This document shows positions 49,850 through 58,513 of a stretch of DNA of 64,000 nucleotides, one piece after another. This stretch comes from Armatimonadota bacterium (GTDB lineage: Bacteria; Armatimonadota; Fimbriimonadia; Fimbriimonadales; Fimbriimonadaceae): the NCBI GenBank assembly GCA_018268395.1, contig JAFDWQ010000009.1:186001-250000 (forward strand). Direction: 5' to 3'. Below the pieces are notes generated by a model, which was not told the origin of the DNA, ran no database searches, and was given only the letters and a program-made list of their open reading frames with translations. The translations under genes were made by a program, and so were the position numbers. Within the stretch, counting starts at the first letter, position 1. Each line of letters starts with the position of its first letter.

Positions 49850-50800
49850 ATGTCCGAAAGCAGAAAGATCGCCGTCATCGGCGCGACGGGCGCCCAGGGA
49901 AGCGGGCTCGTGAACGCCGTCCTCGCCGACCCAGGCTCGGGGTTCACCGTCCGGGCGTTGACCCGCGACGCCGCCTCGCCCAAAGCGGAAGCGCTCAAGG
50001 CGAAGGGAGTGGAGGTCGTCACGGCCGACGTGGACGACCAGGACAGCCTGAAGAGGGCGTTCGACGGGTGCCACGGCGCGTATTGCGTCACGTTCTATTG
50101 GGACCACATGGATCCCGAGCGCGAAAAGGACGAAGCCCGCAAGATGGCCCAAGCCGCGAAGTCCGCGGGCCTGGGGCACGTCGTGTGGTCGACGCTGGAA
50201 GACACCCGCAAACGCGTGCCGCTCGACGACGACCGCATGCCGACGCTGATGGGCAAATACAAGGTGCCGCACTTCGACGCCAAGGGCGAGAGCGACGCCG
50301 TCTTCGAAGAGGCCGGCGTCCCGACGACGTACATGCTCACCAGCTTCTACTGGGACAACTTCATCCACTTCGGCATGCACCCTCAGCCGGGCCCCGACGG
50401 CGTCTTGGCGATCACGTTGCCGATGGGTGACAAGAAGCTTCCTGGAATCGCGGCGGCCGATATCGGTGCCTGCGCGTACGGGTTGTTGAAGGGAGGCAGC
50501 GAGTGGACCGGCAAGAGGGTCGGCATTTCGGGCGGGCATTTGACGGGCGAGCAGATGGCCCGGTCGCTCACCCACCTCTTGGGCAAGGAGGTCCGCTACA
50601 ACGCCGTCGAGCCTGACGTGTACCGGAGCTTCGGGTTCCCGGGCGCGGACGACCTCGGCAACATGTTCCAGTACAAGCGCGACTTTGAGGAAGAGTACTG
50701 TGCGGCCAGAAGCCTCGAGACTTCCCGCAGACTGAACCCTGACCTCCTGTCGTTCGACGATTGGCTCGACAAGCACAAGGCCGACTTCCCGAAAGCCTAG
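49850..50800 (+). CDS. NmrA-family NAD(P)-binding protein
   Basis: A 316-residue Rossmann-fold protein of the atypical short-chain dehydrogenase group. The dinucleotide motif is 'IAVIGATGAQGSG' near the start, then 'VVTADVDDQDSLKRAFDG'. The catalytic Tyr-x-x-x-Lys of classical SDRs is not obvious; 'TYMLTSFYWDN' replaces it, as in NmrA/HSCARG redox sensors. It may sense NAD(P)H rather than catalyse. It is a single gene; the neighbour upstream is an exported propeller protein. Confidence 0.88.
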   Translation: MSESRKIAVIGATGAQGSGLVNAVLADPGSGFTVRALTRDAASPKAEALKAKGVEVVTADVDDQDSLKRAFDGCHGAYCVTFYWDHMDPEREKDEARKMAQAAKSAGLGHVVWSTLEDTRKRVPLDDDRMPTLMGKYKVPHFDAKGESDAVFEEAGVPTTYMLTSFYWDNFIHFGMHPQPGPDGVLAITLPMGDKKLPGIAAADIGACAYGLLKGGSEWTGKRVGISGGHLTGEQMARSLTHLLGKEVRYNAVEPDVYRSFGFPGADDLGNMFQYKRDFEEEYCAARSLETSRRLNPDLLSFDDWLDKHKADFPKA

Positions 50801-50843
50801 GCGGACTTCGGGATCAGGGGCATCGGGCATTGCGGGCCTGGTG

Positions 50844-50963
50844 CTAAGTCGTGACGATCCGACCGACCTGGTCGTACTCGGGGCACCACAGTGCGACGCT
50901 TACAGGGCCCGTCTGCCGGACGCGGTAACCGGCCATCGGGTGGTCCGACACGTCCAGGCGTGC
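50844..50963 (-). pseudogene. Fragment of the shared C-terminal domain
   Basis: On the minus strand, in frame with and directly after the stop codon of the porin gene, 39 codons read 'LDVSDHPMAGYRVRQTGPVS' and 'VALWCPEYDQVGRIVTT'. This matches the end of the domain found at the C-terminus of the secreted proteins at 24.1, 46.9 and 60.2 kb ('YRIRATGPVSTLLWCHELDHAAW'). No start and no upstream part remain, so it is a relic. Confidence 0.6.
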
Positions 50964-52133
50964 TCAGAACTTCGCCGCGACCTGGAAATACAGCCACGTC
51001 TGGCGGTCGGCCGAGCCCCCGTTCAGCTTCTTGACGAACGAGCCCGGTTCGAAGAGGCCGATGCCGAGCCCCAGCGAGACCTTGTCCGTCGGGCGGAACG
51101 TCGCTTCCAGGTCGATCTCTGAGCCGACGCGGCGTCCGCTCGATCCGGTCGGATCGACGAAGTCGCCGTTCGCACCTTTGTTCGGCGCGCCACCCGCGCC
51201 GTACCATGCGTCGGACGGGTCACGGAGCGAGAACGTCCGCCAGGACGCGGAGAGGTCGAGCTGTTTCATCGGCTTGTGCACCACGCCGACGGCGAACTCG
51301 TCCATGTTCTTCCACGCCTGCAAGTCCATCGAGCCGTAGAACTTGTGATTGGTGGGATAGAGGTTGTCGAACGTCATGACCGTGTCCGCGTTCGAACCGC
51401 CGCTCGCCGAATCGGCTTCGACATACGCCTTCGTCTTGGGGCCGAACGGCCTCGAAGCCGAAGCGTGCCACGCCCATGCCCGCTGGTCGCGGGACTGCAC
51501 CTTTCCGAACTGCAGGGCCGCCTCTGCCTCAATCGTCCAATCCCCCACCTTCCGGTTGAACTCGTGTGCCAAGGTCGTGATATCGACGCTACGCCCGTTG
51601 ACGCGGTCGTGCTTTTGGACGACCATCGAGCGTCCGTACTTCCATTGGCCGGACAGGCCGAACACCCTGGCGTCCTGCGGCTTGGGCTGGCCGACCCCGA
51701 ATTTGAAGGCGAACGCATCCCAGACCGGCGTCTGAAAGCGGATGCCGTCCATCGAGCGCGGGACGTTGACCCACTCCGCCGTTCCGATCAAGCGTTCGGT
51801 ACCGACCACGATCTTCTGTCGCCCGATCGTCGCCGTGCTCTGGGCGGACTTGAACTGGACATAGGCGAGCGACAGGTCGCCGGCCTCGTCTTCGACGCGC
51901 TTCGTCGGCAGTTCTGACCAAGCATGGGCGTACAAGTACTGAAGCCCGAATTTGAGTCGGTCGCCCTTCTTGCCTTCGATGCCGACCTTGAGTCGTCCGA
52001 GATGGTCGGTCCGGTCATCGGAAACGGCAGAACTGAAGTCCCGCTCCAGACGCCTCTCCAAGCGGTAGCGGAACTCGTACAGGGGCTTGATCTCGATCTT
52101 GTCCTGGTCGACGGGATGGGAGTCGAAAAGCAT
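50964..52133 (-). CDS. Alginate-export-family outer-membrane porin
   Basis: A 389-residue beta-barrel protein of the alginate_exp type: 'YEFRYRLERRLERDF', 'RLKVGIEGKKGDRLKFGLQYLY', 'IGRQKIVVGTERLIG' and a terminal strand ending in Phe ('LYFQVAAKF'), the usual outer-membrane insertion signal. A signal peptide is not seen at the start used here (52133), and another frame overlaps upstream, so the true N-terminus may be lost or frameshifted. Divergent from the nitrate operon across a shared regulatory region with two palindromes, it may admit nitrate or nitrite. Confidence 0.8.
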   Translation of the reverse strand: MLFDSHPVDQDKIEIKPLYEFRYRLERRLERDFSSAVSDDRTDHLGRLKVGIEGKKGDRLKFGLQYLYAHAWSELPTKRVEDEAGDLSLAYVQFKSAQSTATIGRQKIVVGTERLIGTAEWVNVPRSMDGIRFQTPVWDAFAFKFGVGQPKPQDARVFGLSGQWKYGRSMVVQKHDRVNGRSVDITTLAHEFNRKVGDWTIEAEAALQFGKVQSRDQRAWAWHASASRPFGPKTKAYVEADSASGGSNADTVMTFDNLYPTNHKFYGSMDLQAWKNMDEFAVGVVHKPMKQLDLSASWRTFSLRDPSDAWYGAGGAPNKGANGDFVDPTGSSGRRVGSEIDLEATFRPTDKVSLGLGIGLFEPGSFVKKLNGGSADRQTWLYFQVAAKF

Positions 52134-52198
52134 GGTCGCAACCTTCCGGCCTTCGGGCCGTTGTTATCCATCTTCGGGCTCCGCACCAAGGGTGTGCT

Positions 52199-52212
52199 AT
52201 GACCACCGTCAT
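52199..52212. promoter_or_regulatory. ATGAC-N4-GTCAT palindrome, porin side
   Basis: Perfect 5+5 inverted repeat with the 4-base spacing of CRP/FNR-type sites. Its centre is 72.5 bp upstream of the porin start at 52133. Confidence 0.65.
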
Positions 52213-52294
52213 ATCGGCGAAGGACACGGGACTTCCGTCCTCAAGAGGGCCCGCGCGGAAGGCTCTCTGGCAGGTGGAGTTTTTTGTGCGCGAT

Positions 52295-52308
52295 ATGACG
52301 GACGTCAT
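52295..52308. promoter_or_regulatory. ATGAC-N4-GTCAT palindrome, nitrate operon
   Basis: Perfect repeat, centre 72.5 bp upstream of the catalytic-subunit ATG (52374). A GAGAAT box at 52331-52336 lies 32 bp after the centre, the distance expected for an activator site at -41.5. Confidence 0.7.
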
Positions 52309-52373
52309 GTCGCAGGTCGAATTTGACGCTGAGAATTGCTTTCGGTTGCGGAATTCCGCACAGAGCGAACACG

Positions 52374-54869
52374 ATGGCCACCAGACACGCGGTCCCTGGC
52401 AGACAACCGGCATCGGCGCCGTCGGGCAACGCCCGCGTCGTGCGCACGACGGACAGCCCGAACTGCACGGGTGCTTGCGGTTGGTTGGCGACGGTCGTCG
52501 ACGACGTCATCGTCGACCTGAAGCCTGCCGCCGACTATCCCTGCGAGGCCTACAATCCGCGCGGCTGCCTTCGCGGCATGTCGATGACCCATATGATCTA
52601 CGGCCCGGACCGCGTGAAGAAGCCTCTGATCCGTCAGGGGGCCCGGGGAGAGGGTCGCTGGCGGGAATCGAGCTGGGACGAGGCGCTCGACCATGTCGCC
52701 GGGCACATGAAGCGGATCATCGCCGAGCACGGCGCCGACCACTTGCTGCTCTTCAACCAAGTGGTCGGTACGGGATACCTGCAAAAGGGCGCCCAAGTGC
52801 GGATGGCAGCGACGCTCGGAATGTCGTTCGCCACCGCGTACGACTTCAACGGTGACATCAGCATGGGTTTCACCCACACCGTCGGCATCGACTGCGTCGA
52901 ATGCGAGACGAAGAGCTGGGCCGAAGCCAAATACGCGATCCTCTGGTCGTCCAACGTCTTCCAGACCCGCATCCCCGACGCCAAGTTCCTCACGAAACAC
53001 GCGAAGCAAGAGAACGGTTGCAAGATCGTCTGCATCGACCCGCGGTGTTCCCAAACGGCCAAAGGAGCCGATCTGTGGATCCCCATCCGGCCCGGAACCG
53101 ACGGCGCAATGGCCCTTGCGATGTGCTACACGGTGATCGAAGAATCGCTCGTCGACTGGGAGTTCCTGAAGACGTTCACGGACGTGACGACGTTTGCCCG
53201 GTCAGACAACGGGATGCGGCTGAGGGCCTCGGACGTCGGGTTGGGCTCGGAGGACGAGTTCGTCGTCTGGGACGAAGCGGTCCAGGGTTGGGCCGTGTTG
53301 CCGCCAGACACCCTTCGCCTTCCCGAAGGTCTTAAGCCCGCGTTCCGGGGCGAGAGGACCGTGACGATCGACGGGCAAAGCGTCGTTTGTCGGCCTGTCT
53401 ACCAGATCCTTGAAGACACGATCATGCGGGACGAGTACCGTCCGGAGCAGGTCGCGAACATATGCGACGTACCCGCCGAGACGATCCGCCAGGTGGCCCG
53501 GGAGTACGCGACGACCCGCCCCTCTTCGATCGTGATCGGCATGGGGTTGAACCACCGGCTCCACGGCGATCTCACGATCCGCGCTGTCCTACTTCTGGCT
53601 TCGCTCGTTGGCGCGCACGGCAAGCCTGGCGAGTCTGTCAGCATCTATAGCGGCCAGCACCACTTCCGTCTGGACGTCAGTTCCTGGTGGTTCCCGGAAG
53701 GCGTCCGGCCGAAACCCTGCCCGATGCACTACTTTGTCATGGGCGGGCCGACGGAAACTGTCAACCCAAAGGTGAAATATCCCAAGGACGGGTTCAAGGC
53801 GCTGTTCTGCAGCCATGCGAACCCGCTCGTCACCGAGTTCTCGGACCTCATCAAAGAAGCGATCGACAAGCTCGACCTTTTCTGCGTCTTCGAGTTCTCG
53901 ATGTCGCCGACCGCCGAATATGCCGACGTCGTCTTCCCCTGTCCGACGTTCTGGGAGAAGCAGGAACTCGTGGGGACGAGCTGCCACCCCTATCTGCAGG
54001 TCCAACAGGAGGTCGTGCGGCCGCAGTACGACTCGCGTACCGAGTTCTGGATCGTGAAGGAGCTCGTGCGCCGTGTCGACCCGGACGTTTTCGACAAGTA
54101 TTTCACTGTCACCGAAGACGAAGCGCTTGAGATGCTTTTGGCCAACGGAGGCAGAGAGTGTGCCGGGATCACCCTGGAACGCCTCAGACAAGGGCCTGTG
54201 CGGCTCGACGTCCACGACCCGGAATGCGGCTGCGACGAGCAGTTCCACGACATGAAGCCCTTCCCGCCGCGAGCCTATCCTTTCCCCGAAGGGGCCAATC
54301 GAGAGTTCGTCAAGACCGGGCGAATGGAGTTCTACAAGGAGGAAAAAGTCTTCGGCATGACAGGTGAGCGGATCCCCGTCTATAAGCCGGCCTTTTCCCA
54401 CCTGACAGCCGAAGACCAAGCCATGCCGCTGTGCGTGGTCACGCCCCACAGCAAGTGGCGCGTCCACTCCACGCACAGCAACAACCCGGTGCTGCTCAAC
54501 GTGAACCGGAAGGCCGTCGTCGAGATCAATCCGATCGACGCAGCCGCCCGTGGCATCGGGGACGGCGACACGGTCGAGGTCTTCAACCGCCTCGGCAGCT
54601 TCAAGCTGTGGGCCCTCGTGACGGAAGCGATCAAACCCGGCGTACTTTGCATCGACCACGGGTGGTGGGACAGGTACCTTGCCGAGGGCAAGTACCACAG
54701 TGTCCACACCCACCAAAAGGTCAAACCGACGCACGAGAACTACTTCTTACCCGCGGTCTATGCACCAGGGCAACATTGGAAGGACACCCGTGTCGACGTG
54801 CGCAAGGTCACGGACCCTGGCAGGCGTCACCACGGGCCCCTGAACGGCCGCCGCGGGGAGGTGTCGTAA
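52374..54869 (+). CDS. Molybdopterin oxidoreductase, NarG-like catalytic subunit
   Basis: An 831-residue type II DMSO-reductase-family enzyme. The N-terminal FeS region reads 'NCTGACGWLATVV' (Cys31, Cys35) and 'NPRGCLRG' (Cys65). The segment 'TAYDFNGDISMGF' places Asp161 at the molybdenum ligand of NarG, and 'SNVFQTRIPDAKF' and 'GTDGAMALAM' are also NarG-like. It is much shorter than E. coli NarG (~1250). There is no twin-arginine signal, so it probably works on the cytoplasmic side. Nitrate is the best guess because of two narK genes; related enzymes use chlorate, nitrite or selenate. The ATG at 52374 was chosen over an upstream TTG. It overlaps the next gene (TAATG). Confidence 0.88.
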   Translation: MATRHAVPGRQPASAPSGNARVVRTTDSPNCTGACGWLATVVDDVIVDLKPAADYPCEAYNPRGCLRGMSMTHMIYGPDRVKKPLIRQGARGEGRWRESSWDEALDHVAGHMKRIIAEHGADHLLLFNQVVGTGYLQKGAQVRMAATLGMSFATAYDFNGDISMGFTHTVGIDCVECETKSWAEAKYAILWSSNVFQTRIPDAKFLTKHAKQENGCKIVCIDPRCSQTAKGADLWIPIRPGTDGAMALAMCYTVIEESLVDWEFLKTFTDVTTFARSDNGMRLRASDVGLGSEDEFVVWDEAVQGWAVLPPDTLRLPEGLKPAFRGERTVTIDGQSVVCRPVYQILEDTIMRDEYRPEQVANICDVPAETIRQVAREYATTRPSSIVIGMGLNHRLHGDLTIRAVLLLASLVGAHGKPGESVSIYSGQHHFRLDVSSWWFPEGVRPKPCPMHYFVMGGPTETVNPKVKYPKDGFKALFCSHANPLVTEFSDLIKEAIDKLDLFCVFEFSMSPTAEYADVVFPCPTFWEKQELVGTSCHPYLQVQQEVVRPQYDSRTEFWIVKELVRRVDPDVFDKYFTVTEDEALEMLLANGGRECAGITLERLRQGPVRLDVHDPECGCDEQFHDMKPFPPRAYPFPEGANREFVKTGRMEFYKEEKVFGMTGERIPVYKPAFSHLTAEDQAMPLCVVTPHSKWRVHSTHSNNPVLLNVNRKAVVEINPIDAAARGIGDGDTVEVFNRLGSFKLWALVTEAIKPGVLCIDHGWWDRYLAEGKYHSVHTHQKVKPTHENYFLPAVYAPGQHWKDTRVDVRKVTDPGRRHHGPLNGRRGEVS

Positions 54870-55603
54870 TGGCGCGTTACGCGATGCTGATCGACCTCGC
54901 CCGGTGCATCGGCTGTGACGCTTGCACTATTGCCTGTAAGCAGGAGAACGGCACGCCGCAGGACACGTTTTTCGCCAGGGTGTTGAATGTCGAAACGGGC
55001 ACATATCCAGACGTCAAAAGGCTCTACATCCCCGTCCTTTGTAACCACTGCGAAGACCCGGCCTGCCTCAAAGCCTGCCCGAACAAGGCGATCTTTCGGC
55101 GTCAAGACGGCATCGTGTTGATCGATCAGGACCGTTGCCGAGGTACCGGAGCCTGCGTTTCGGCATGTCCTTATGGCAACGTCATTCTTCACCGCAACGA
55201 CGAGGAGTGGTACCTCAATGAAGACGAACCGTACGAGAGGGACTTCGTCAAACCTCGTCTCAAGGAAGGTACGGCCCGGAAGTGCACGTACTGCGCCCAT
55301 CGGGTCGACGAAGGTCTGAAACCGGCCTGCGTGGTCGCTTGCCCGACCACCGCACGGATCTTCGGCGATCTCGAGGACGCAGAGAGCGACGTTTCGGCCT
55401 ATGTCGAGCAAGAGCGCGGCAAAGGTCGCGACCCGTTCAAGCTCCTGCCCGAGGCCGGTACCGAGCCAGGGGGTATGTACCTCGGCCCGCTGGCCAAACA
55501 GGAAGTCTCGACCCTTGGGGGACGTGCTGAGGCGGAGGTGTTCGAGCCCAACGAAACCGCATCCTATTCGACTTGGAGCCGCCAGGAGGCCTCGCGCCCA
55601 TGA
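54869..55603 (+). CDS. Four-cluster ferredoxin-like electron-transfer subunit
   Basis: A 244-residue NarH/NrfC/DmsB-like protein. Several Cys-rich motifs are visible: 'CIGCDACTIACKQENG', 'CNHCEDPACLKACPNK', 'CRGTGACVSACPYG' and 'CTYCAHRVDEGLKPACVVACP', enough for four [4Fe-4S]-type clusters. It passes electrons between the membrane subunit and the molybdenum subunit. In the second-to-third motif 'CRGTGAC' replaces the usual C-x2-C. No signal peptide. Overlaps the genes on both sides. Confidence 0.92.
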   Translation: MARYAMLIDLARCIGCDACTIACKQENGTPQDTFFARVLNVETGTYPDVKRLYIPVLCNHCEDPACLKACPNKAIFRRQDGIVLIDQDRCRGTGACVSACPYGNVILHRNDEEWYLNEDEPYERDFVKPRLKEGTARKCTYCAHRVDEGLKPACVVACPTTARIFGDLEDAESDVSAYVEQERGKGRDPFKLLPEAGTEPGGMYLGPLAKQEVSTLGGRAEAEVFEPNETASYSTWSRQEASRP

Positions 55604-56736
55604 AACATCTGATTCGAATCGTCGTTGTTGCCGCCTGTCTCTGTGCTTCGGCTTGGGGGCAAAGCGAGATGAAGCAGCCGCTGACCGATGTTTACGGCTC
55701 CTCGTCATGCGTGGGTTGCCACGGCATGACCGCGATGGGCGGACTCGGCCCGCCCCTTGCCCAGACCAAGCTCAAGGAAGTCGAGTTCCTAGCCACGGTG
55801 CGTAAGGGACGTGGCATGATGCCTGGCACGAGTCTCGCCCAAATGGACGACGGCAAGGCCCGGTCGGTCTATCAAGAAGTCCGGACTAGAGCGTGGGACG
55901 AGACCCAGATCCCGATCGCCTTTAAAGTCGGCGCGCTCCTCTCGACCCGGAACGTGGGGCATCTCTTCTTGGCGGCAGGGATCGTGTCCTTGCTTTTGAG
56001 CCTGTGGGTGCTCAGGTACTGGCTGAAGCTCGCCCAATTGAGAGACCTGAAACCGGCCCTGGCCCGCTTGGGTTATGGGCGCGTAACAGCCGTCTTCCTG
56101 CGGTCGCTCGTGGTCGACGGTCTCTTCGTCTCGTCCCTCTGGGCGTCAAGCAAGAAGCGTTGGGCGATGCATGGCCTGATGCTCTATGGGTTCCTCGGGC
56201 TTGGACTGGCGGACATCCTGATGCAGGTGAACGACCCCGCACGGGCCAAGCTTCCCCTCGACCATCCGGTGAAAATTCTGGCGGTCGTATGCGGGGCGGC
56301 GGTGATCACCGGTGTCCTGTACGTTATGGTCCGTTACCGGACGGACAAGTTCATCGACAATGGGGTGACGCTCGGGCGCGATTTCCTGTTCGTAAACCTG
56401 CTGCTGCATTCGGTCTTCAGCGGATTCCTGACGGTCGTCCTCGGCCGGACAGGTGCGTTCACGTGGGTCATGCCCGTGTACATCTACCATCTCCTGACCG
56501 TGCTGACCTTGATCGTCAGCATGCCGTTCACCCGGATGAACCACATCTTCATCGTGCCCGTCATGGCGGGGTTGACCGCCGTCGTCGACGAAGTGGTCAA
56601 AGCCGGGATCGATCTCGGGTTCGTCCGCGAACCCTCGCCAGGTCGGCACCACAAGTCCATCGCGATCGCGAGAAACGTGCTGCAGTCCGTCGAACCGGAG
56701 GCGGCGGAGAAGTTCCGTCTGCGCTACTACCCGTAA
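55600..56736 (+). CDS. Cytochrome c fused to a NarI-like membrane cytochrome b
   Basis: A 378-residue protein. After a signal peptide (MKHLIRIVVVAACLCASAWG) comes a c-type heme site CVGCH (Cys37-His41) with a likely Met ligand in 'GMMPGTS'. It is followed by about five to six transmembrane segments containing histidines suited to b hemes ('RWAMHGLMLYGF', 'LLLHSVFSGF', 'VYIYHLLTVL'). This is a membrane quinol- or cytochrome-linked anchor for the NarGH-like pair, with an extra periplasmic heme. The ATG at 55600 overlaps the previous gene (ATGA) and has AGGAGG upstream. Confidence 0.85.
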   Translation: MKHLIRIVVVAACLCASAWGQSEMKQPLTDVYGSSSCVGCHGMTAMGGLGPPLAQTKLKEVEFLATVRKGRGMMPGTSLAQMDDGKARSVYQEVRTRAWDETQIPIAFKVGALLSTRNVGHLFLAAGIVSLLLSLWVLRYWLKLAQLRDLKPALARLGYGRVTAVFLRSLVVDGLFVSSLWASSKKRWAMHGLMLYGFLGLGLADILMQVNDPARAKLPLDHPVKILAVVCGAAVITGVLYVMVRYRTDKFIDNGVTLGRDFLFVNLLLHSVFSGFLTVVLGRTGAFTWVMPVYIYHLLTVLTLIVSMPFTRMNHIFIVPVMAGLTAVVDEVVKAGIDLGFVREPSPGRHHKSIAIARNVLQSVEPEAAEKFRLRYYP

Positions 56737-56779
56737 GGGCCTGACCCACGACGTCCCAAGACGCCATCGGAAGACACAC

Positions 56780-57301
56780 ATGTGCGAAGGAAACTGCGAA
56801 AACTGTAAGAATCAAAAAGTTGAAACCGATCCGAAACGGAGGTCGTTTCTTTCCTGGTCCGTCGGAGCGATCAACCTCGCCGTACTTGGCGGGATCTTCA
56901 CTCCGGTGATCGGGTTCATCGGATCACCTTTGAGACAGAAGCCGAAGGACGACTGGATCGACGTCATCGGTCAAGACGAAATCCCGGTCGGAGCGACGCG
57001 AGAAGTCCGCTTCAAAGCGAAGGTGGTCGACGGTTACCAGACGGTCACCCGGGAATACGTCGTGTTCCTGAAGCGCTATCCCGAGAAGATCGTCGCCTTC
57101 GATCCGGCATGCACCCACTTGGGATGCCGGATCCTCTACAAAGACGATCAGAAGAAATATCTCTGCCCCTGTCACGGCGGGGTGTTCGATGAAGACGGAA
57201 AGGTCGTCAGCGGTCCGCCGCCGCGGGCGCTGACCGAGCACGCCGTCAGGATCAAAGACGGCCGCGTTTTCGTCGACAGGAGGTTGACCGATGCCACATG
57301 A
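56780..57301 (+). CDS. Rieske iron-sulfur protein of a bc-type complex
   Basis: A 173-residue Rieske protein: [2Fe-2S] ligands in CTHLGC and CPCHGG, one N-terminal membrane segment ('VGAINLAVLGGIFTPVIGFI') and a twin-Arg-like 'KRRSFLSW' before it. It pairs with the cytochrome b encoded next. The first residues 'MCEGNCENC' add a cysteine cluster not usual in Rieske proteins. It overlaps the cytochrome b gene by 11 bp. Confidence 0.92.
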   Translation: MCEGNCENCKNQKVETDPKRRSFLSWSVGAINLAVLGGIFTPVIGFIGSPLRQKPKDDWIDVIGQDEIPVGATREVRFKAKVVDGYQTVTREYVVFLKRYPEKIVAFDPACTHLGCRILYKDDQKKYLCPCHGGVFDEDGKVVSGPPPRALTEHAVRIKDGRVFVDRRLTDAT

Positions 57302-58502
57302 TGTCCTGTCCCCGGAAGAGCCCGTCGTCGGCAAGCACGTCAAGTCCGAGCAAGAACAGCTCGTTGCGGACCGCCCCAGTATCAAGGATTGGACCGACCT
57401 GCGCCTTGGCTGGTGGGGGTTCGTCCGCAAGAACCTGGACGAGCCGATGCCTCCCGGAGTCGGCTGGTGGCAGACCCTCGGCAACCTCCTCATGACGCTG
57501 TTGGCCTTCCAGTTCGTGACGGGGCTGGCTCTGGCCATGTTCTATTCACCCGGTACTGAGAGCGCGTACCTCAGTGTCAAACACATCAACGAAGGACATC
57601 CGGTCGGCCTGTTCGTCCGGGGACTCCATGTCTGGGGCTCGACACTGATCGTATGCGTCACCGTCGCACACGTCTTACGGGTCTTCTTCTGGGGCTCTTA
57701 TAAGAAGCCGAGAGAGTTGACCTGGGTCGTCGGTGTGATGATCTTCAACGTCATCCTCGGCTTTTCCTTCACGGGTTATCTGCTGCCTTGGGACCAGAAG
57801 GCGTTCTGGGCCACGACGGTCGGCACCCGTATCGCAGGAACGTTGCCCGTCGTCGGACAAGGCCTTATGACGCTCATCCGAGGAGGTGAAGAAGTCGGCG
57901 CGCTCACCCTGACTCGGTTCTACGCGATCCACATCATGGTCTTGCCCGCAGCGCTGATGGGCTTCACGGCGCTCCACCTCTATCTTGTCCGGCGGCACCA
58001 CATCGCCGGCCCGGTAGTCCCGCAAAAGGGCGAGCCCGTCAAGTTTTATCCCAACCAACTGTTCAAGGACGCGATCGTCGTCCTGCTCGGAGTCGGGATC
58101 CTGGCCTACATGTCGTTGTCCATGCCGCCTTCGCTCGAGGCGATCGCCGACCCTACCGGTGCCGACTTCGCCCCCCGACCCGAGTGGTACTTCCTTGGCA
58201 TGTACGAGCTCCTGAAAATCATGCCTGCGGGTTGGGAAGTGCTCGCGACGGCGGTGATCCCAGGCTTCGTGACAGTCGGCATGCTCCTCGTCCCTTGGAT
58301 CGACCGGGCCAAATCGCGACACCCGGCCTATAGGCATTGGACTATTGTCGCTGGAACGGCCGTGATCCTGATGATCGGGATCATGACCCTCAAAGGCATC
58401 CTTGAGACACCACCAGAACACAAGGCGGCGCATGCCGCAGAGAAGGTTTCGGTCGGGACGCCCGAGGTCACTCCTGTCCCGCGCCTGGAATCCGGCCGCT
58501 GA
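57291..58502 (+). CDS. Cytochrome b of a bc1/b6f-type complex
   Basis: A 403-residue cytochrome b. It has paired heme histidines in 'VRGLHVWGSTLI', 'VTVAHVLRVFFWGSYK' and 'IHIMVLPAALMGFTALHLYL', and the quinol-site motif PEWYF in 'RPEWYFLGMYELLK'. The N-terminal and C-terminal parts are fused as in bc1, with about eight membrane segments. With the Rieske protein it forms a quinol-oxidising module inside the nitrate operon, as in some archaeal pNar operons. The narK gene begins 11 bp later. Confidence 0.93.
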   Translation: MPHDVLSPEEPVVGKHVKSEQEQLVADRPSIKDWTDLRLGWWGFVRKNLDEPMPPGVGWWQTLGNLLMTLLAFQFVTGLALAMFYSPGTESAYLSVKHINEGHPVGLFVRGLHVWGSTLIVCVTVAHVLRVFFWGSYKKPRELTWVVGVMIFNVILGFSFTGYLLPWDQKAFWATTVGTRIAGTLPVVGQGLMTLIRGGEEVGALTLTRFYAIHIMVLPAALMGFTALHLYLVRRHHIAGPVVPQKGEPVKFYPNQLFKDAIVVLLGVGILAYMSLSMPPSLEAIADPTGADFAPRPEWYFLGMYELLKIMPAGWEVLATAVIPGFVTVGMLLVPWIDRAKSRHPAYRHWTIVAGTAVILMIGIMTLKGILETPPEHKAAHAAEKVSVGTPEVTPVPRLESGR

Positions 58503-58513
58503 GGTCCCGTCCT

